From contig NZ_CP084472.1 of NCBI RefSeq assembly GCF_020405225.1, forward strand, positions 744,001 through 808,000: a stretch of DNA of 64,000 nt. Reading direction: 5' to 3'. Shown one piece after another: positions 9,631 to 18,621 of the stretch. The position numbers were made by a program, and so were the translations under genes. This DNA comes from Natrinema sp. DC36 (GTDB taxonomy: Archaea > Halobacteriota > Halobacteria > Halobacteriales > Natrialbaceae). The notes below the pieces were generated by a model. It was given only the letters and a program-made list of their open reading frames with translations, had not been told where the DNA came from and searched no databases. Position 1 is the stretch's first letter. Each line of letters opens with the position of its first letter.

Positions 9631-10709
9631 GCTAGCAGCCCCACGATTACCGCGGTCAGGACGAGATTGGCGAAAGAGAGGACCAGCAGCCCCTTCCAGC
9701 CGATCTCGATCAGTTGGTCGATCCGAACGCGTGGTACCGCCGAACGCAGCCACTGCGTCGCGAAGAACACCGCCCAGATCTTGATGAGGAACCAGACGAT
9801 GCCCGGGAGGATCGGCCCGGCAGGTCCGCCGAGGAAGATCGTCGCGATGATCGCGCCGCCGAGGAAGATGTGGAGGAACTCCCCGAGGTAGATCAACACG
9901 AAGTAGACCGAGGAGTACTCGGTCTGGTAGCCGGCGACGATCTCGGTCGGTGCCTCCGGCGTGTCGAAGGGGTTGCGGCCGACCTCCGCGAAGTTCGCGA
10001 TGAGGAACAGGACGAACGCGAAGGGGTTGACGAACGCGTACCACGTCGGAATCGAGATCCCGGCGATCTCTATCAGCGTCTCGTGTTGGGCCGCGACGAT
10101 CTCGCCCATCTGCAGCGTGCCGGCGAAGATCACGACCGACATCCCGGTGACGACCAGCGGGATCTCGTAGGCGATGTTCTGTGCCACCGCGCGAAGCCCC
10201 CCGATCAGGGAGTACTTGTTCGCCGACGCGTAGCCGGCCATCACCAGGCCCAGACTCGCGATCCCCGAGACCGCGAAGACGTACGCGAGTCCGACTTCGG
10301 GGTCCGCGAGGTGGATCCCGCTTCCCATCGGAATGACGGCAAAGCCCAGCAGCGCCGACGCCGCGACGACGATCGGCGCGAGGTCGTAGGCCGGACGATC
10401 CGCGTTCTCCGGGATAATCAGCTCCTTCGACAGGAGCCGAACGGCGTCGGCGACGATGATGAAGATCCCGGCCGGTCCGAGCCGATTGACCGCGATTCGG
10501 TCCGTAAACGCGGCGGTGATCTTCCGTTTGGCCCACGGCCCCGCGACGCCGGTCATCGCGAGCATCAGGTTCCCGATGATGAAGGCCGCGAGAAAGGTCG
10601 CGAGCAGTTCGCCGCCGAGGCCGAACCCGTCGAGGCCGGTCAGCTCGCCGATCCGTTCGGGAAGCAAGACCGTGTCCTGCAGCGGATACGCAGCAACCGC
10701 ACCGAACAT
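9627..10709 (-). CDS. nuoH: NADH-quinone oxidoreductase-like subunit H
   Basis: 360 residues, eight or so hydrophobic segments. This subunit forms much of the quinone channel; the conserved pieces RLGPAGIFIIVADAVRLLSK, NFAEVGRNPFDTPEAPTEIV and AGYQTEYSSVYFVLIYLGEF are present. An in-frame start further upstream (10751) would overlap nuoCD by 41 bases; the ATG at 10709, one base after the nuoCD stop, gives the expected N-terminus (MFGAVAAYPLQ). Confidence 0.94.
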   Translation of the reverse strand: MFGAVAAYPLQDTVLLPERIGELTGLDGFGLGGELLATFLAAFIIGNLMLAMTGVAGPWAKRKITAAFTDRIAVNRLGPAGIFIIVADAVRLLSKELIIPENADRPAYDLAPIVVAASALLGFAVIPMGSGIHLADPEVGLAYVFAVSGIASLGLVMAGYASANKYSLIGGLRAVAQNIAYEIPLVVTGMSVVIFAGTLQMGEIVAAQHETLIEIAGISIPTWYAFVNPFAFVLFLIANFAEVGRNPFDTPEAPTEIVAGYQTEYSSVYFVLIYLGEFLHIFLGGAIIATIFLGGPAGPILPGIVWFLIKIWAVFFATQWLRSAVPRVRIDQLIEIGWKGLLVLSFANLVLTAVIVGLLA

Positions 10710-10710
10710 A

Positions 10711-12372
10711 CTAGCGATCCACCTCCCCGAGCACGATATCGAGGCTGCCAAGCGACGCGATCAGATCGGGCACGTACTCCCCTTCGGACATCTCGGGCAG
10801 CGCCGAGAGGTTGTGGAAGCACGGACTCCGGATCTTGAACCGACCCGGCTTGTCCGTCCCGTCCGAACGAATGTAAATCCCGAGTTCGCCCTTCGCCCCC
10901 TCGACGGCGCGGTAAACCTCCGTATCCGGGTCGGGTTTCAGCGTCCGTGGGACGTTGCTCTGAACCGTCCGCTCGTCTTCTGGCCACTCGGCGAGTAAGT
11001 CGAGACACTGCTCGATGATCTTCGCGGACTCCTCGACCTCCTGCATGCGCACCAGAACGCGGCTGAAGTTGTCACAGCCGTCCTCGGTGACGACGTCCCA
11101 CTCGAGGTTCTCGTAGTAGCCGTAGGGGTCGTCGCGACGGAGGTCGTAATCGATGCCCGAGCCCCGGGCGACGGGCCCGGTACAGCCGTACTGTTTGGCG
11201 ACCTCGGGCTCGAGGATCCCGGTGTCGTGACACCGGATCTGGAAGATTTCGTTGCCGGTCAGCAGGTCGTTGTACTCGTCGACCTTCGCGGGGAGCCCGT
11301 CGAGGAAGTCTCGCGTCTTCTCGATGAACTCCTCGCGGGGTTCCGGAAGGTCCCAGGCGACCCCGCCCAGCCGGAAGTAGTTGAACATGAGCCGCTGGCC
11401 GGTCAGGTCCTCGAGGATGTCCTGAATGACCTCTCGGTCGCGCATGCCGTACTGGAAGATGGCGGTGAAGTCGCCGTAGACGTCCAGTGCGAACGTGGCC
11501 AGCGCGAGCATGTGCGCGGCGATCCGGCACATCTCGGCGCTCATCGTCCGGATGACCTGGGCGTACTCGGGGACCTCGATGTCCGCGAGGTCCTCGACCG
11601 TGCGCGCGTAAGCCCACTCGTTGAGCAGACCGGCCGAGACGTAGTCCCAGCGGTCCGGGTAGGGCATGATCTGGTGACGGTAGGTCCCCTGCTGGCACAT
11701 CTGCTCCTCGCAGCGGTGCAGATAGCCGATATCGGGGTCGACGTCGACGACCGTCTCGCCGTCCAGCACCGTCTCGATGTGGAGCACGCCGTGGGTCGCC
11801 GGGTGATGCGGTCCGATGTTGAGGAACATCGTGTCCGACTCGTCGTCGTGGTGGTCCGGCTGGACCGGGTTGGCGTGCTCCGAGAGGGTTACGAGCTGTG
11901 GTTTTTCCTGATCATACCCCCGCGAGAGCGGATGTCCCTGCCAGGTTTCGGGCAGGAGGATCCGACGCGGATCGGGGTGGCCCTCGTAGTCGATGCCGAC
12001 GAGGTCGAAGGCTTCCCGCTCGTGCCAGTCGGCCGTCCGGAAGACCGGCTCGGCGGTCTGGCTGACCGGGTTGTCGGTGGTCGTCGGGACGACGATCGAG
12101 ACCTCCTGTGTCGGATCGGCGTACTTCTTGAGGTGGTAGATCGACTCGTATCGGTCGGCGTACTCCTGGGCGGTGAGACAGGAGAGGTGATCGAACCCGG
12201 CCTCGTCCCGCAGATCCGTGAGGACGTCCTGGACGTCGTCCGGCCGGATGACGAACCCCGGCGCGTTCAGGTGATCGTCGCGTGTGAGCGCACGATCACC
12301 GATCAGCGCCGCGAGATCGTCTTCCGACACCTCGACCGGTGGCTGCTGCCCTCGCTCGAGTCCCGTGCTCAT
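10711..12372 (-). CDS. nuoCD: NADH-quinone oxidoreductase-like fused subunits C and D
   Basis: 553 residues. Residues 1 to about 175 are the NuoC (30-kDa) domain, with REAFDLVGIDYEGHPDPRRI as its signature. From about 180 the NuoD (49-kDa) domain follows: NIGPHHPATHGVLHIET, PDIGYLHRCEEQMCQQGTYR and the end GSLDIVLGEVDR. NuoD lines the quinone site and derives from the hydrogenase large subunit, without its metal ligands. The C-D fusion is seen in haloarchaea and some bacteria. Starts by ATGA overlap with nuoB. Confidence 0.96.
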   Translation of the reverse strand: MSTGLERGQQPPVEVSEDDLAALIGDRALTRDDHLNAPGFVIRPDDVQDVLTDLRDEAGFDHLSCLTAQEYADRYESIYHLKKYADPTQEVSIVVPTTTDNPVSQTAEPVFRTADWHEREAFDLVGIDYEGHPDPRRILLPETWQGHPLSRGYDQEKPQLVTLSEHANPVQPDHHDDESDTMFLNIGPHHPATHGVLHIETVLDGETVVDVDPDIGYLHRCEEQMCQQGTYRHQIMPYPDRWDYVSAGLLNEWAYARTVEDLADIEVPEYAQVIRTMSAEMCRIAAHMLALATFALDVYGDFTAIFQYGMRDREVIQDILEDLTGQRLMFNYFRLGGVAWDLPEPREEFIEKTRDFLDGLPAKVDEYNDLLTGNEIFQIRCHDTGILEPEVAKQYGCTGPVARGSGIDYDLRRDDPYGYYENLEWDVVTEDGCDNFSRVLVRMQEVEESAKIIEQCLDLLAEWPEDERTVQSNVPRTLKPDPDTEVYRAVEGAKGELGIYIRSDGTDKPGRFKIRSPCFHNLSALPEMSEGEYVPDLIASLGSLDIVLGEVDR

Positions 12373-13076
12373 GGCGAATCAGCCCAGTTGTATCGCATGA
12401 CGAGATCCTCCTCGTCGATATCGTCGGCGAGTTTCTGGACGAGTTCGTCCTGCGGCAGGTCGCCGAACTCCTCGAGTTCGTATGGCTTGACGACGACCGG
12501 AGTCGACTCGCCGTTGCGGATCCGCTCTTGCAGTTTGGCGATGCCGTAGACGAGTGCCTCCGGTCGCGGTGGGCAGCCAGGAACGTGGATGTCGATGGGG
12601 ATTATCTCCTCGGCACCCTTGACGACGTTGTAGCCCTCCTGGAAGGGGCCGCCGGAGATGGTACACGAGCCCATGCCGACCACGAACTTGGGTTCGGGCA
12701 TCTGATCGTAGACCCGCTTCATGCGGGGCCCGAACTTCGAGACGATCGTCCCCGGAACGATCATCACGTCGGCCTGTCGGGGCGAGGCGCGCGGAACGCC
12801 GGCCCCGAACCGGTCCAGATCGTGTTTGATCGCGTACGTGTGCATCATCTCGATGCTGCAGCACGCGATCCCGAACTGGAGCATGAACATCGAGTTGCCC
12901 CGCACCCAGTTCATGAACTTGTCGAACTTCGTGAGGATGAACGGGGTCGACCCGAAGGCCTCGCGAAGCCTAGAGTTGAAGCGGTCGTCGGCACCCTCAC
13001 CGATCCGCGAGTCGCGGGTGTCCGACGACGGTGCGGTGCTGTCGTAGATTTGCTGGCGTGGTTGTTCGCTACTCAT
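12369..13076 (-). CDS. nuoB: NADH-quinone oxidoreductase-like subunit B
   Basis: 235 residues. It carries the cysteines for cluster N2, the last iron-sulfur cluster before quinone: the CC pair in FGIACCSIEMMHTYA, the cysteine in VGMGSCTISGGPF and that in HVPGCPPRPEALVYG. An N-terminal extension of about 45 acidic residues precedes the core. Starts by ATGA overlap with nuoA. Confidence 0.96.
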   Translation of the reverse strand: MSSEQPRQQIYDSTAPSSDTRDSRIGEGADDRFNSRLREAFGSTPFILTKFDKFMNWVRGNSMFMLQFGIACCSIEMMHTYAIKHDLDRFGAGVPRASPRQADVMIVPGTIVSKFGPRMKRVYDQMPEPKFVVGMGSCTISGGPFQEGYNVVKGAEEIIPIDIHVPGCPPRPEALVYGIAKLQERIRNGESTPVVVKPYELEEFGDLPQDELVQKLADDIDEEDLVMRYNWADSP

Positions 13077-13480
13077 TGTCTGTCAGTTTCCAGCTGGCGA
13101 GTGGTCTGTGCCCACTGTACTGCGCCGTTGCGCCACGCCCACGCGAGTCCGACGAGCAGGATGGCGACGAACAACAGCATCGGCCCGAGCGCACCGACGA
13201 GTGAGATTTCCGGTTCAGCGAGCGCATCCTGGTAGGCGACCGCCCACGGGAACAGGAGGACGGTCTCGATATCGAAGATGACGAACAGAAGCGCAACCAT
13301 GTAGTACTGAATATTGAACCGGATGCGCGTTCCGCCGGTCGGAATCTCGCCACTCTCGTAGGTGGCGCGTTTGCTCGTTTCGGGCACGGTGGGTCGCAGG
13401 AGATACGATACCGCCATCATCCCGAACGGTATCAACACCCCGACGAGTGCCAGCGCCCCGATAGCGATCCAATCATTCAT
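13073..13480 (-). CDS. nuoA: NADH-quinone oxidoreductase-like subunit A
   Basis: 135 residues, three membrane helices. KRATYESGEIPTGGTRIRFN and IQYYMVALLFVIFDIETVLL are the signature loop and helix. The frame is open to an earlier ATG (13516) that would add 12 hydrophilic residues; I choose 13480 because MNDWIAIGALALVGVL is the usual family start, but no Shine-Dalgarno sequence settles it. First gene of the operon; a TATA-like stretch lies upstream at 13596-13613. Confidence 0.9.
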   Translation of the reverse strand: MNDWIAIGALALVGVLIPFGMMAVSYLLRPTVPETSKRATYESGEIPTGGTRIRFNIQYYMVALLFVIFDIETVLLFPWAVAYQDALAEPEISLVGALGPMLLFVAILLVGLAWAWRNGAVQWAQTTRQLETDRQ

Positions 13481-13842
13481 CTCGGTAACGTTCGAGGCTT
13501 CAAACCGCACGCACATAAGGGTTGATTCTTCGTTTTCCGGGGGAACACGGGCCAGAGAGAAGGTTCGACGCGAATAGATCCTCGTGAATAATCACCTTAT
13601 ACTATATATAGCTGTGTGTAGAGTGAACGGATCGGTAATACGGGATTACTCGAGGGCGAAATCGACCGCGACGCGTCACGTGTGGCGGTAATTTCTGCCA
13701 CGCACGCGAGTCTGTCGCCCGACCGGAAGCGCGACCGGGATCACCGATCACAGTTTCGGAGACACGCGGGGCATCCTCCACGTCCGTACGAGGCGACGGT
13801 ACTGATCCCGATACCAGCGCTTACCGATCCCGGTTCCGGGGC
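13481..13842. promoter_or_regulatory. nuo operon promoter region
   Basis: A 362-base gap between purE and nuoA. The AT-rich stretch at 13596-13613 (ttatactatatatagctg on the + strand) stands out against the GC-rich surroundings and is the best candidate for the leftward nuo promoter; it would give a leader of roughly 55 to 90 bases depending on the nuoA start. Near the purE end two imperfect copies of a gcttaccgatc-type sequence lie at about 13819 and 13841. No reading frame seen. Confidence 0.5.
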
Positions 13843-14481
13843 TTACCGATCTCGGTCCCGGAACGCCGGCGTCCCGGAGTCGTGGAGTTCTCGAGAGACG
13901 GCGCCGACGCCCTCGCGCAGGTCCTCGTGATACGCGACGAGTCGGTCGCGAACGTCGTCGTACTGGCGCGCGAGGATCTGGGCGGCCGACAGCGCGGCGT
14001 TAAAGGACTTGCCGGCGTCGACCGCGACCAGCGGCGCCCCCGTTGGCATCCCGATGACGCTGTCGACGGACTTCTCCTGGACCGGAACGCCGATGACCGG
14101 CAGCGGATACGCGATCGACGCGGTCATGTTCGGGAGATCCGCGGATTTCCCGCCCGCCCCGGCGATGATTACGTCGAGGCCCCGCTCTTCGGCCGTCTCC
14201 GCGTAAGTCGTCATTAAGTCCGGCGTTCGGTGAGCCGAGGTCACGTAGGTCTCGAACGTGAACCGTTCCGCGGGCGGGTTCTCGAAGTCAGTCTGCTCGG
14301 CGAAGCCGAGTTCGTCGACGAACGCGTCGTAGGCACCTCGGCGCGTCCCGCCGGTCATCATCGTCTCGAGGTCGGAGTCGCTGCCCATGACGATCCCCAC
14401 GTCCGGGGTTTCCTCGGACGGGCGATGCTGTTCGGCCTCGCTGCGCAGGCGCTCGATCAGTTCGCTGACGCTGTCGCTCAT
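13843..14481 (-). CDS. purE: N5-carboxyaminoimidazole ribonucleotide mutase
   Basis: 212 residues. PurE moves the carboxyl group of N5-CAIR to C4 in purine synthesis, acting on the product of PurK, whose gene lies directly upstream on the same strand (77-base gap). Motifs: GIVMGSDSDLETM (substrate loop), VTSAHRTPDLM with the catalytic histidine, and AGAGGKSADLPNMTAS. A 26-residue acidic N-terminal extension and a long C-terminal tail, including AGKSFNAALSAAQILARQYD, make it longer than the roughly 165-residue bacterial form. Confidence 0.93.
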   Translation of the reverse strand: MSDSVSELIERLRSEAEQHRPSEETPDVGIVMGSDSDLETMMTGGTRRGAYDAFVDELGFAEQTDFENPPAERFTFETYVTSAHRTPDLMTTYAETAEERGLDVIIAGAGGKSADLPNMTASIAYPLPVIGVPVQEKSVDSVIGMPTGAPLVAVDAGKSFNAALSAAQILARQYDDVRDRLVAYHEDLREGVGAVSRELHDSGTPAFRDRDR

Positions 14482-14558
14482 GGCTGGTGGTGGTCGGGCG
14501 AGTGACTTGAAACAGTGGCAAACGGACCGAGCGACCGGGACGACCCGCAGTCGGCTGG

Positions 14559-15722
14559 CTACGTCCGGAACGTCACGCGCTCCTCGAGGTCGCGCGCGGT
14601 CTCCAGTAACGCTTCGACGTCGGCGTCCTCGGTCTCGCCCGAGACGGTGACGTGGCCCATCTTGCGTAGCGGTCGGGCTTGCCGCTTGCCATACCAGTGG
14701 AGATGCGCGGCGGGTGTCTCGAGGATGCGGTCGATGTCGCTCAACTCCGCGCGCCCTTCCTCGTCGACGTCAGCCAGCAGGTTCGTCAGAACGGTCGGCG
14801 AACGCAGCTTAGTCGAACCGAGCGGCCAACCCAGCACCGCCCGCGCGTGCTGTTCGAACTGCGAGCTCTGGGCGCCCTCGATCGTCCAGTGACCCGAATT
14901 GTGCGGGCGCGGCGCGATCTCGTTGAGCAGGATTTCCCCCTCGCGCGTTTCGAACAACTCAATTCCGTACACGCCCCGTCCGTCCATCACCTCGAGCACG
15001 TCGCGCGCGACAGCATGAGCGCGCTCGGTGATGTCCTCGCTCGAGCGCGCCGGAACGACGGTCTCCCGGAGAATCTCGTCCTCGTGGACGTTTTCCCCGA
15101 TCGGGAAGGTCGCGATTTCGTCCTCGCCTTTGACCGCGATGACGGACACCTCGCGCTCGAAGTCGACGAACGACTCGACCATCGCGGGGCCGGCGACCGA
15201 CTCGAGGGCGTCCGCAGCGTCGGCTTTCGACTCGACGGGGACGTTCCCGCGCCCGTCGTACCCCCCGGTGCGGGCCTTGAGCATCACCGGCGCGCCGTAG
15301 TCGTCGATCGCCCCGCGTATGTCGTCGGCGTCCTCGACCGCGCGGAACGGCGGCACCGGAACGCCGGCGTCCTCGAGTTCGCGCTTTTGAACGAGTTTGT
15401 CGTGGATCGTCTCGAGCGTCGACGGCTTCGGGTGAACGGGCGTGCCCGTGTCGTCGCTCACCCGCTCCATCACGTCCTGATCCGCGAGTTCGATCTCGAA
15501 GGTGAGTATGTCCGCGCGCGAGGCGAGTTCGCGGATTCCCGCCTCGTCGTCGAACCCGGCGACGATCTGGTCGCGAGCCACCGGTGCGGCGGGGCAGTCC
15601 GGCGTCGGATCGAGCACGACCACCTCGACGCCCAGCGGCGCGGCCGCTTCGGCGAGCATCCGCCCGAGCTGTCCCCCGCCAACTACGCCGATCGTCGGTC
15701 CCGGCGTCCGTAGCGTCGTCAT
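14559..15722 (-). CDS. purK: N5-carboxyaminoimidazole ribonucleotide synthase
   Basis: 387 residues, ATP-grasp enzyme making N5-CAIR from AIR, bicarbonate and ATP. The start MTTLRTPGPTIGVVGGGQLG at 15722 puts the glycine-rich loop near residue 15, as usual; a longer frame to 15812 adds basic residues atypical of the family. Further motifs: PVMLKARTGGYDGRGN (ATP-grasp), VYGIELFETREGEILLNEIA (metal ligands) and RPHNSGHWTIEGAQSSQFEQ. First gene of a purK-purE unit. Confidence 0.94.
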   Translation of the reverse strand: MTTLRTPGPTIGVVGGGQLGRMLAEAAAPLGVEVVVLDPTPDCPAAPVARDQIVAGFDDEAGIRELASRADILTFEIELADQDVMERVSDDTGTPVHPKPSTLETIHDKLVQKRELEDAGVPVPPFRAVEDADDIRGAIDDYGAPVMLKARTGGYDGRGNVPVESKADAADALESVAGPAMVESFVDFEREVSVIAVKGEDEIATFPIGENVHEDEILRETVVPARSSEDITERAHAVARDVLEVMDGRGVYGIELFETREGEILLNEIAPRPHNSGHWTIEGAQSSQFEQHARAVLGWPLGSTKLRSPTVLTNLLADVDEEGRAELSDIDRILETPAAHLHWYGKRQARPLRKMGHVTVSGETEDADVEALLETARDLEERVTFRT

Positions 15723-15952
15723 GCGCGCCGGTTCTCGTCGCCCGCGCTTAAGAATTCTCAAACGGACCGCTCGGGACGCGATCGACCGCTGAACACCTCG
15801 CATGCGTTGCACTTGGGATCGGCTGCCCGCCGCCGGTTCCCAGCCGTCTCGATCCGAGACGAATCGTTTTCGTATAAAAACCTTCGTGGCGGATACCCGC
15901 GTCGGAAACTCAGTGGTAGTACATAAACCGATGGCAACACACGGACACGAAC

Positions 15953-16780
15953 ATGAGAACGGCCATCTCGCGGCGGCGGCTACTCGCTGGGGGAAGTCTC
16001 GGGATTCTCAGCGCGCTCGCCGGCTGTATCGCGACCGGCAGGGGAGCAACGGAAACCGAGACGAAAACGTACGACGTCGACGGACTCAGTGCACTCTCGC
16101 TGGAAGGTGTAAACGGTTCGGTCTCCGTGGACGGGAATCGGGCGGACGCGATCGAAGTACGCGCCCACAAAGCGGCACCGACCGAGGGTTCCCTCGAGTC
16201 GCTGACGCTCGAAACCGAGCGAAGCGACGGGCATCTCACGATCGAAACGCACCGGGACGAGACGCCGTTCCTGTTCGGCCCGGATCCGAAGGTGGACCTC
16301 GAAGTGACGGTTCCAGCGGGAGTTCGGCTCGCTCGGGCGGAGACGACGAACGGCAACGTCGACGTTCGAAACGCGACCGGTGAACTGACGGCCGAGACAA
16401 CGAACGGCCGCGTCGATGTCGAGGGCGTCGACGGCGGAGCGAGTGCCGAGAGCACCAACGGCATCGTTCGCGTCGCCGACGTCAGTGGTGATGTCCGCGC
16501 GGAGACGACGAACGGGGATATCGACGTTACGCTCACGGACGGGGACGGCGACGTGACCGCGGAGAGCACCAACGGCGAGATCACCGTTCGAGCACCCGCA
16601 TCGATCGATGCGACCGTCAGCATCGAGACGACGAACGGCGAGGTGGGAGTCGAAGGATTCGACGGTTCGGACGGTTCGAGCGACGGGGGACTCGAGCTGA
16701 CGGTCGGCGACGGAACGCGGCGCATCCGTCTCGAGACGGAGAACGGCGACGTAACGGTTCGAAGCGATGACGCGGCGTAA
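15953..16780 (+). CDS. Tat-exported lipoprotein with repetitive beta structure (DUF4097/adhesin-like)
   Basis: 275 residues. The N-terminus RTAISRRRLLAGG is a twin-arginine signal and ALAGCIATG a lipobox, so the mature protein is probably lipid-anchored on the outer face of the membrane with Cys near residue 25. From residue 110 on it is built of roughly 18- to 20-residue units marked by ETTNG or ESTNG (seven copies), each followed by a V-x-V strand. This pattern is typical of the DUF4097 'putative adhesin' beta-solenoid family. No enzymatic residues are evident. It stands alone, divergent from purK and upstream of ribH; the function is unknown. Confidence 0.8.
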   Translation: MRTAISRRRLLAGGSLGILSALAGCIATGRGATETETKTYDVDGLSALSLEGVNGSVSVDGNRADAIEVRAHKAAPTEGSLESLTLETERSDGHLTIETHRDETPFLFGPDPKVDLEVTVPAGVRLARAETTNGNVDVRNATGELTAETTNGRVDVEGVDGGASAESTNGIVRVADVSGDVRAETTNGDIDVTLTDGDGDVTAESTNGEITVRAPASIDATVSIETTNGEVGVEGFDGSDGSSDGGLELTVGDGTRRIRLETENGDVTVRSDDAA

Positions 16781-16912
16781 CGCCGCTGGGCCGGCGGTGG
16801 ATCGGGACCGATTGCTGCGGTCGATCGCCGAGCCCCGGACGGTCGGCACGCTGTCGGGACGCGGTCACCCGAGAACGGTACCTCTTTTACCCGCCCTCTC
16901 CACCGCTCGCCT

Positions 16913-17344
16913 ATGACCACGCTCGGATTGGTGGTCGCGGAATTCAACCGTCCGATCACCGAGCAGATGGAGCAGGAAGCGCTCGAGGCGGCCACCGCCG
17001 CGGGCGCCGAGGTGTACGAGACGGTCCGCGTCCCGGGTGTCTACGACGCGCCGCTGGCGGCCGACCGGCTCGCTCGCCGCGACGAAGTCGACGCAGTCGC
17101 CGTAATCGGCACCGTCATCACTGGCGATACCGACCACGACCAGGTGATCACCGACGCCACCGCCCAGCGACTCTCCGACGTGAGTCTCGAGCGCGATACG
17201 CCCGTGACCCTCGGCGTGACCGGCCCCGGAATGTCCGCCGCCGAGGCGCGCGAACGCATCGAAAACGCGGCGAAAGCCGTCGACGGCGCGCTCGATCTCG
17301 TCGACGAACTCCCCGACCCCAGTCCCGCTCCCGATTCAGACTAG
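16913..17344 (+). CDS. ribH: 6,7-dimethyl-8-ribityllumazine synthase
   Basis: 143 residues, the penultimate step of riboflavin synthesis. Characteristic text: VVAEFNRPITEQM, VRVPGVYDAPLAADRLA, VAVIGTVITGDTDHDQVITD with the catalytic histidine, and the end of the core TPVTLGVTGPGMSAAEARER. Archaeal RibH is shorter than the bacterial enzyme at the C-terminus, as here. The aminotransferase gene follows after seven bases, so the two may share a transcript. Confidence 0.94.
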   Translation: MTTLGLVVAEFNRPITEQMEQEALEAATAAGAEVYETVRVPGVYDAPLAADRLARRDEVDAVAVIGTVITGDTDHDQVITDATAQRLSDVSLERDTPVTLGVTGPGMSAAEARERIENAAKAVDGALDLVDELPDPSPAPDSD

Positions 17345-17351
17345 ATCCACA

Positions 17352-18497
17352 ATGACGATGGAATTTACCGACCGCGTCAGCCGAGTCGAACCGTCCGCAA
17401 CGCTTGCCATCTCCGCGCTCGCCACCGAACTCGAGGCCGAGGGCGCAGACGTCGTCGACCTGAGCGTCGGCGAACCCGACTTCCCCACGCCCGAAAACAT
17501 CGTCGAGGCCGGCAAGGACGCGATGGACGCCGGCCACACCGGCTACACCACCTCCGCCGGCATCCTCGAACTGCGCGAGGCGATCGCTGACAAGCTGGCC
17601 GACGACGGGCTCGATCACGACTCGGACGAGATCATCGTCACGCCCGGTGCGAAGCAGGCGCTCTACGAGATCGTGCAGGCGCTCATCCAGGACGGCGACG
17701 AAGTCGCCCTGCTCGATCCCGCCTGGGTCTCCTACGAGGCGATGGTCAAGATGGCCGGCGGCGACCTCACCCGCGTCGACCTTTCGAACTCCGACTTCCG
17801 GCTCGAGCCCGCACTCGACGACCTCGCGGCCGCGGTCTCCGACGAAACGAAGCTGTTGATCGTCAACTCGCCGTCGAACCCGACCGGTGCAGTCTACTCC
17901 GACGCCGCACTCGAGGGCGTCCGCGACCTCGCCGTCGAACACGACATCACCGTCATCTCCGACGAGATCTACAAGGAGATCACCTACGGCGTCGAACCGA
18001 CGAGTCTCGGCACGCTCGAGGGGATGGCCGATCGCACGATCACGGTCAACGGCTTCTCGAAAGCGTACTCGATGACCGGCTGGCGTCTGGGCTACTTCGC
18101 CGGCCCCGAAGGGCTGATCGACCAGGCCGGGAAGCTTCACAGCCACTCGGTCTCCTCCGCGGTGAACTTCGTCCAGCACGCCGGTCTCGAGGCGCTCGAG
18201 ACCGAAGACGCCGTCACGGAGATGACCGACGCGTTCGAGGAGCGCCGCGATCTAGTTGTCGACCTGCTCGCCGAGTACGACGTCGACGTGGCGGTTCCGG
18301 AGGGGGCCTTCTACATGATGCTTCCCGTCGATGACGACGATCAAGCCTGGTGTGAGGGCGCTATCGAGGACGCCCACGTCGCGACCGTCCCGGGGAGTGC
18401 GTTCGGCACGCCTGGCTACGCGCGAATCTCGTACGCGGCGAGTGAGGAACGGCTCGAGGAAGGGGTCGAGCGATTGGCCGAGGAAGGCTACCTGTAA
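17352..18497 (+). CDS. pyridoxal-phosphate aminotransferase, aspartate/aromatic class I
   Basis: 381 residues, fold type I. NSPSNPTGAVYSD supplies the PLP-ring contact, VNGFSKAYSMTGWRLGYF the Schiff-base lysine and GYARISYAAS the arginine that binds the substrate carboxylate. The closest general match is the AspC/AroAT group (aspartate or aromatic amino acid with 2-oxoglutarate); the exact substrate cannot be read from the sequence. Start could be the ATG at 17352 or 17358, two codons apart. Confidence 0.9.
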   Translation: MTMEFTDRVSRVEPSATLAISALATELEAEGADVVDLSVGEPDFPTPENIVEAGKDAMDAGHTGYTTSAGILELREAIADKLADDGLDHDSDEIIVTPGAKQALYEIVQALIQDGDEVALLDPAWVSYEAMVKMAGGDLTRVDLSNSDFRLEPALDDLAAAVSDETKLLIVNSPSNPTGAVYSDAALEGVRDLAVEHDITVISDEIYKEITYGVEPTSLGTLEGMADRTITVNGFSKAYSMTGWRLGYFAGPEGLIDQAGKLHSHSVSSAVNFVQHAGLEALETEDAVTEMTDAFEERRDLVVDLLAEYDVDVAVPEGAFYMMLPVDDDDQAWCEGAIEDAHVATVPGSAFGTPGYARISYAASEERLEEGVERLAEEGYL

Positions 18498-18590
18498 CCT
18501 CTTTCCGGCAGTTATCGGCAGTATCCCCACTCGGGTATACCGTGTTTTCATTGGCCGCGGCGCGTCGTCACAATCACGATCAGCCGCAGG

Positions 18591-18597
18591 TTTATAT
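18591..18597 (+). promoter_or_regulatory. TATA box for leaderless HNH gene
   Basis: TTTATAT centred about 28 bases before the ATG at 18622, the distance expected when a haloarchaeal transcript begins at the start codon. This supports the short reading of the HNH gene. Confidence 0.6.
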
Positions 18598-18621
18598 GCG
18601 ATACCGAGGCCACCCCACTGC

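Noticed and set aside
9631-10536. Upstream extension of the nuoI frame
   Set aside because: Shadow of nuoH; true start overlaps the nuoH stop.
16336-16760. Repetitive DNA in the silk-like lipoprotein as a mobile or phase-variable repeat
   Set aside because: The ETTNG/ESTNG repeat is at protein level; DNA copies diverge, so it reflects the beta-solenoid rather than DNA-level repeats.
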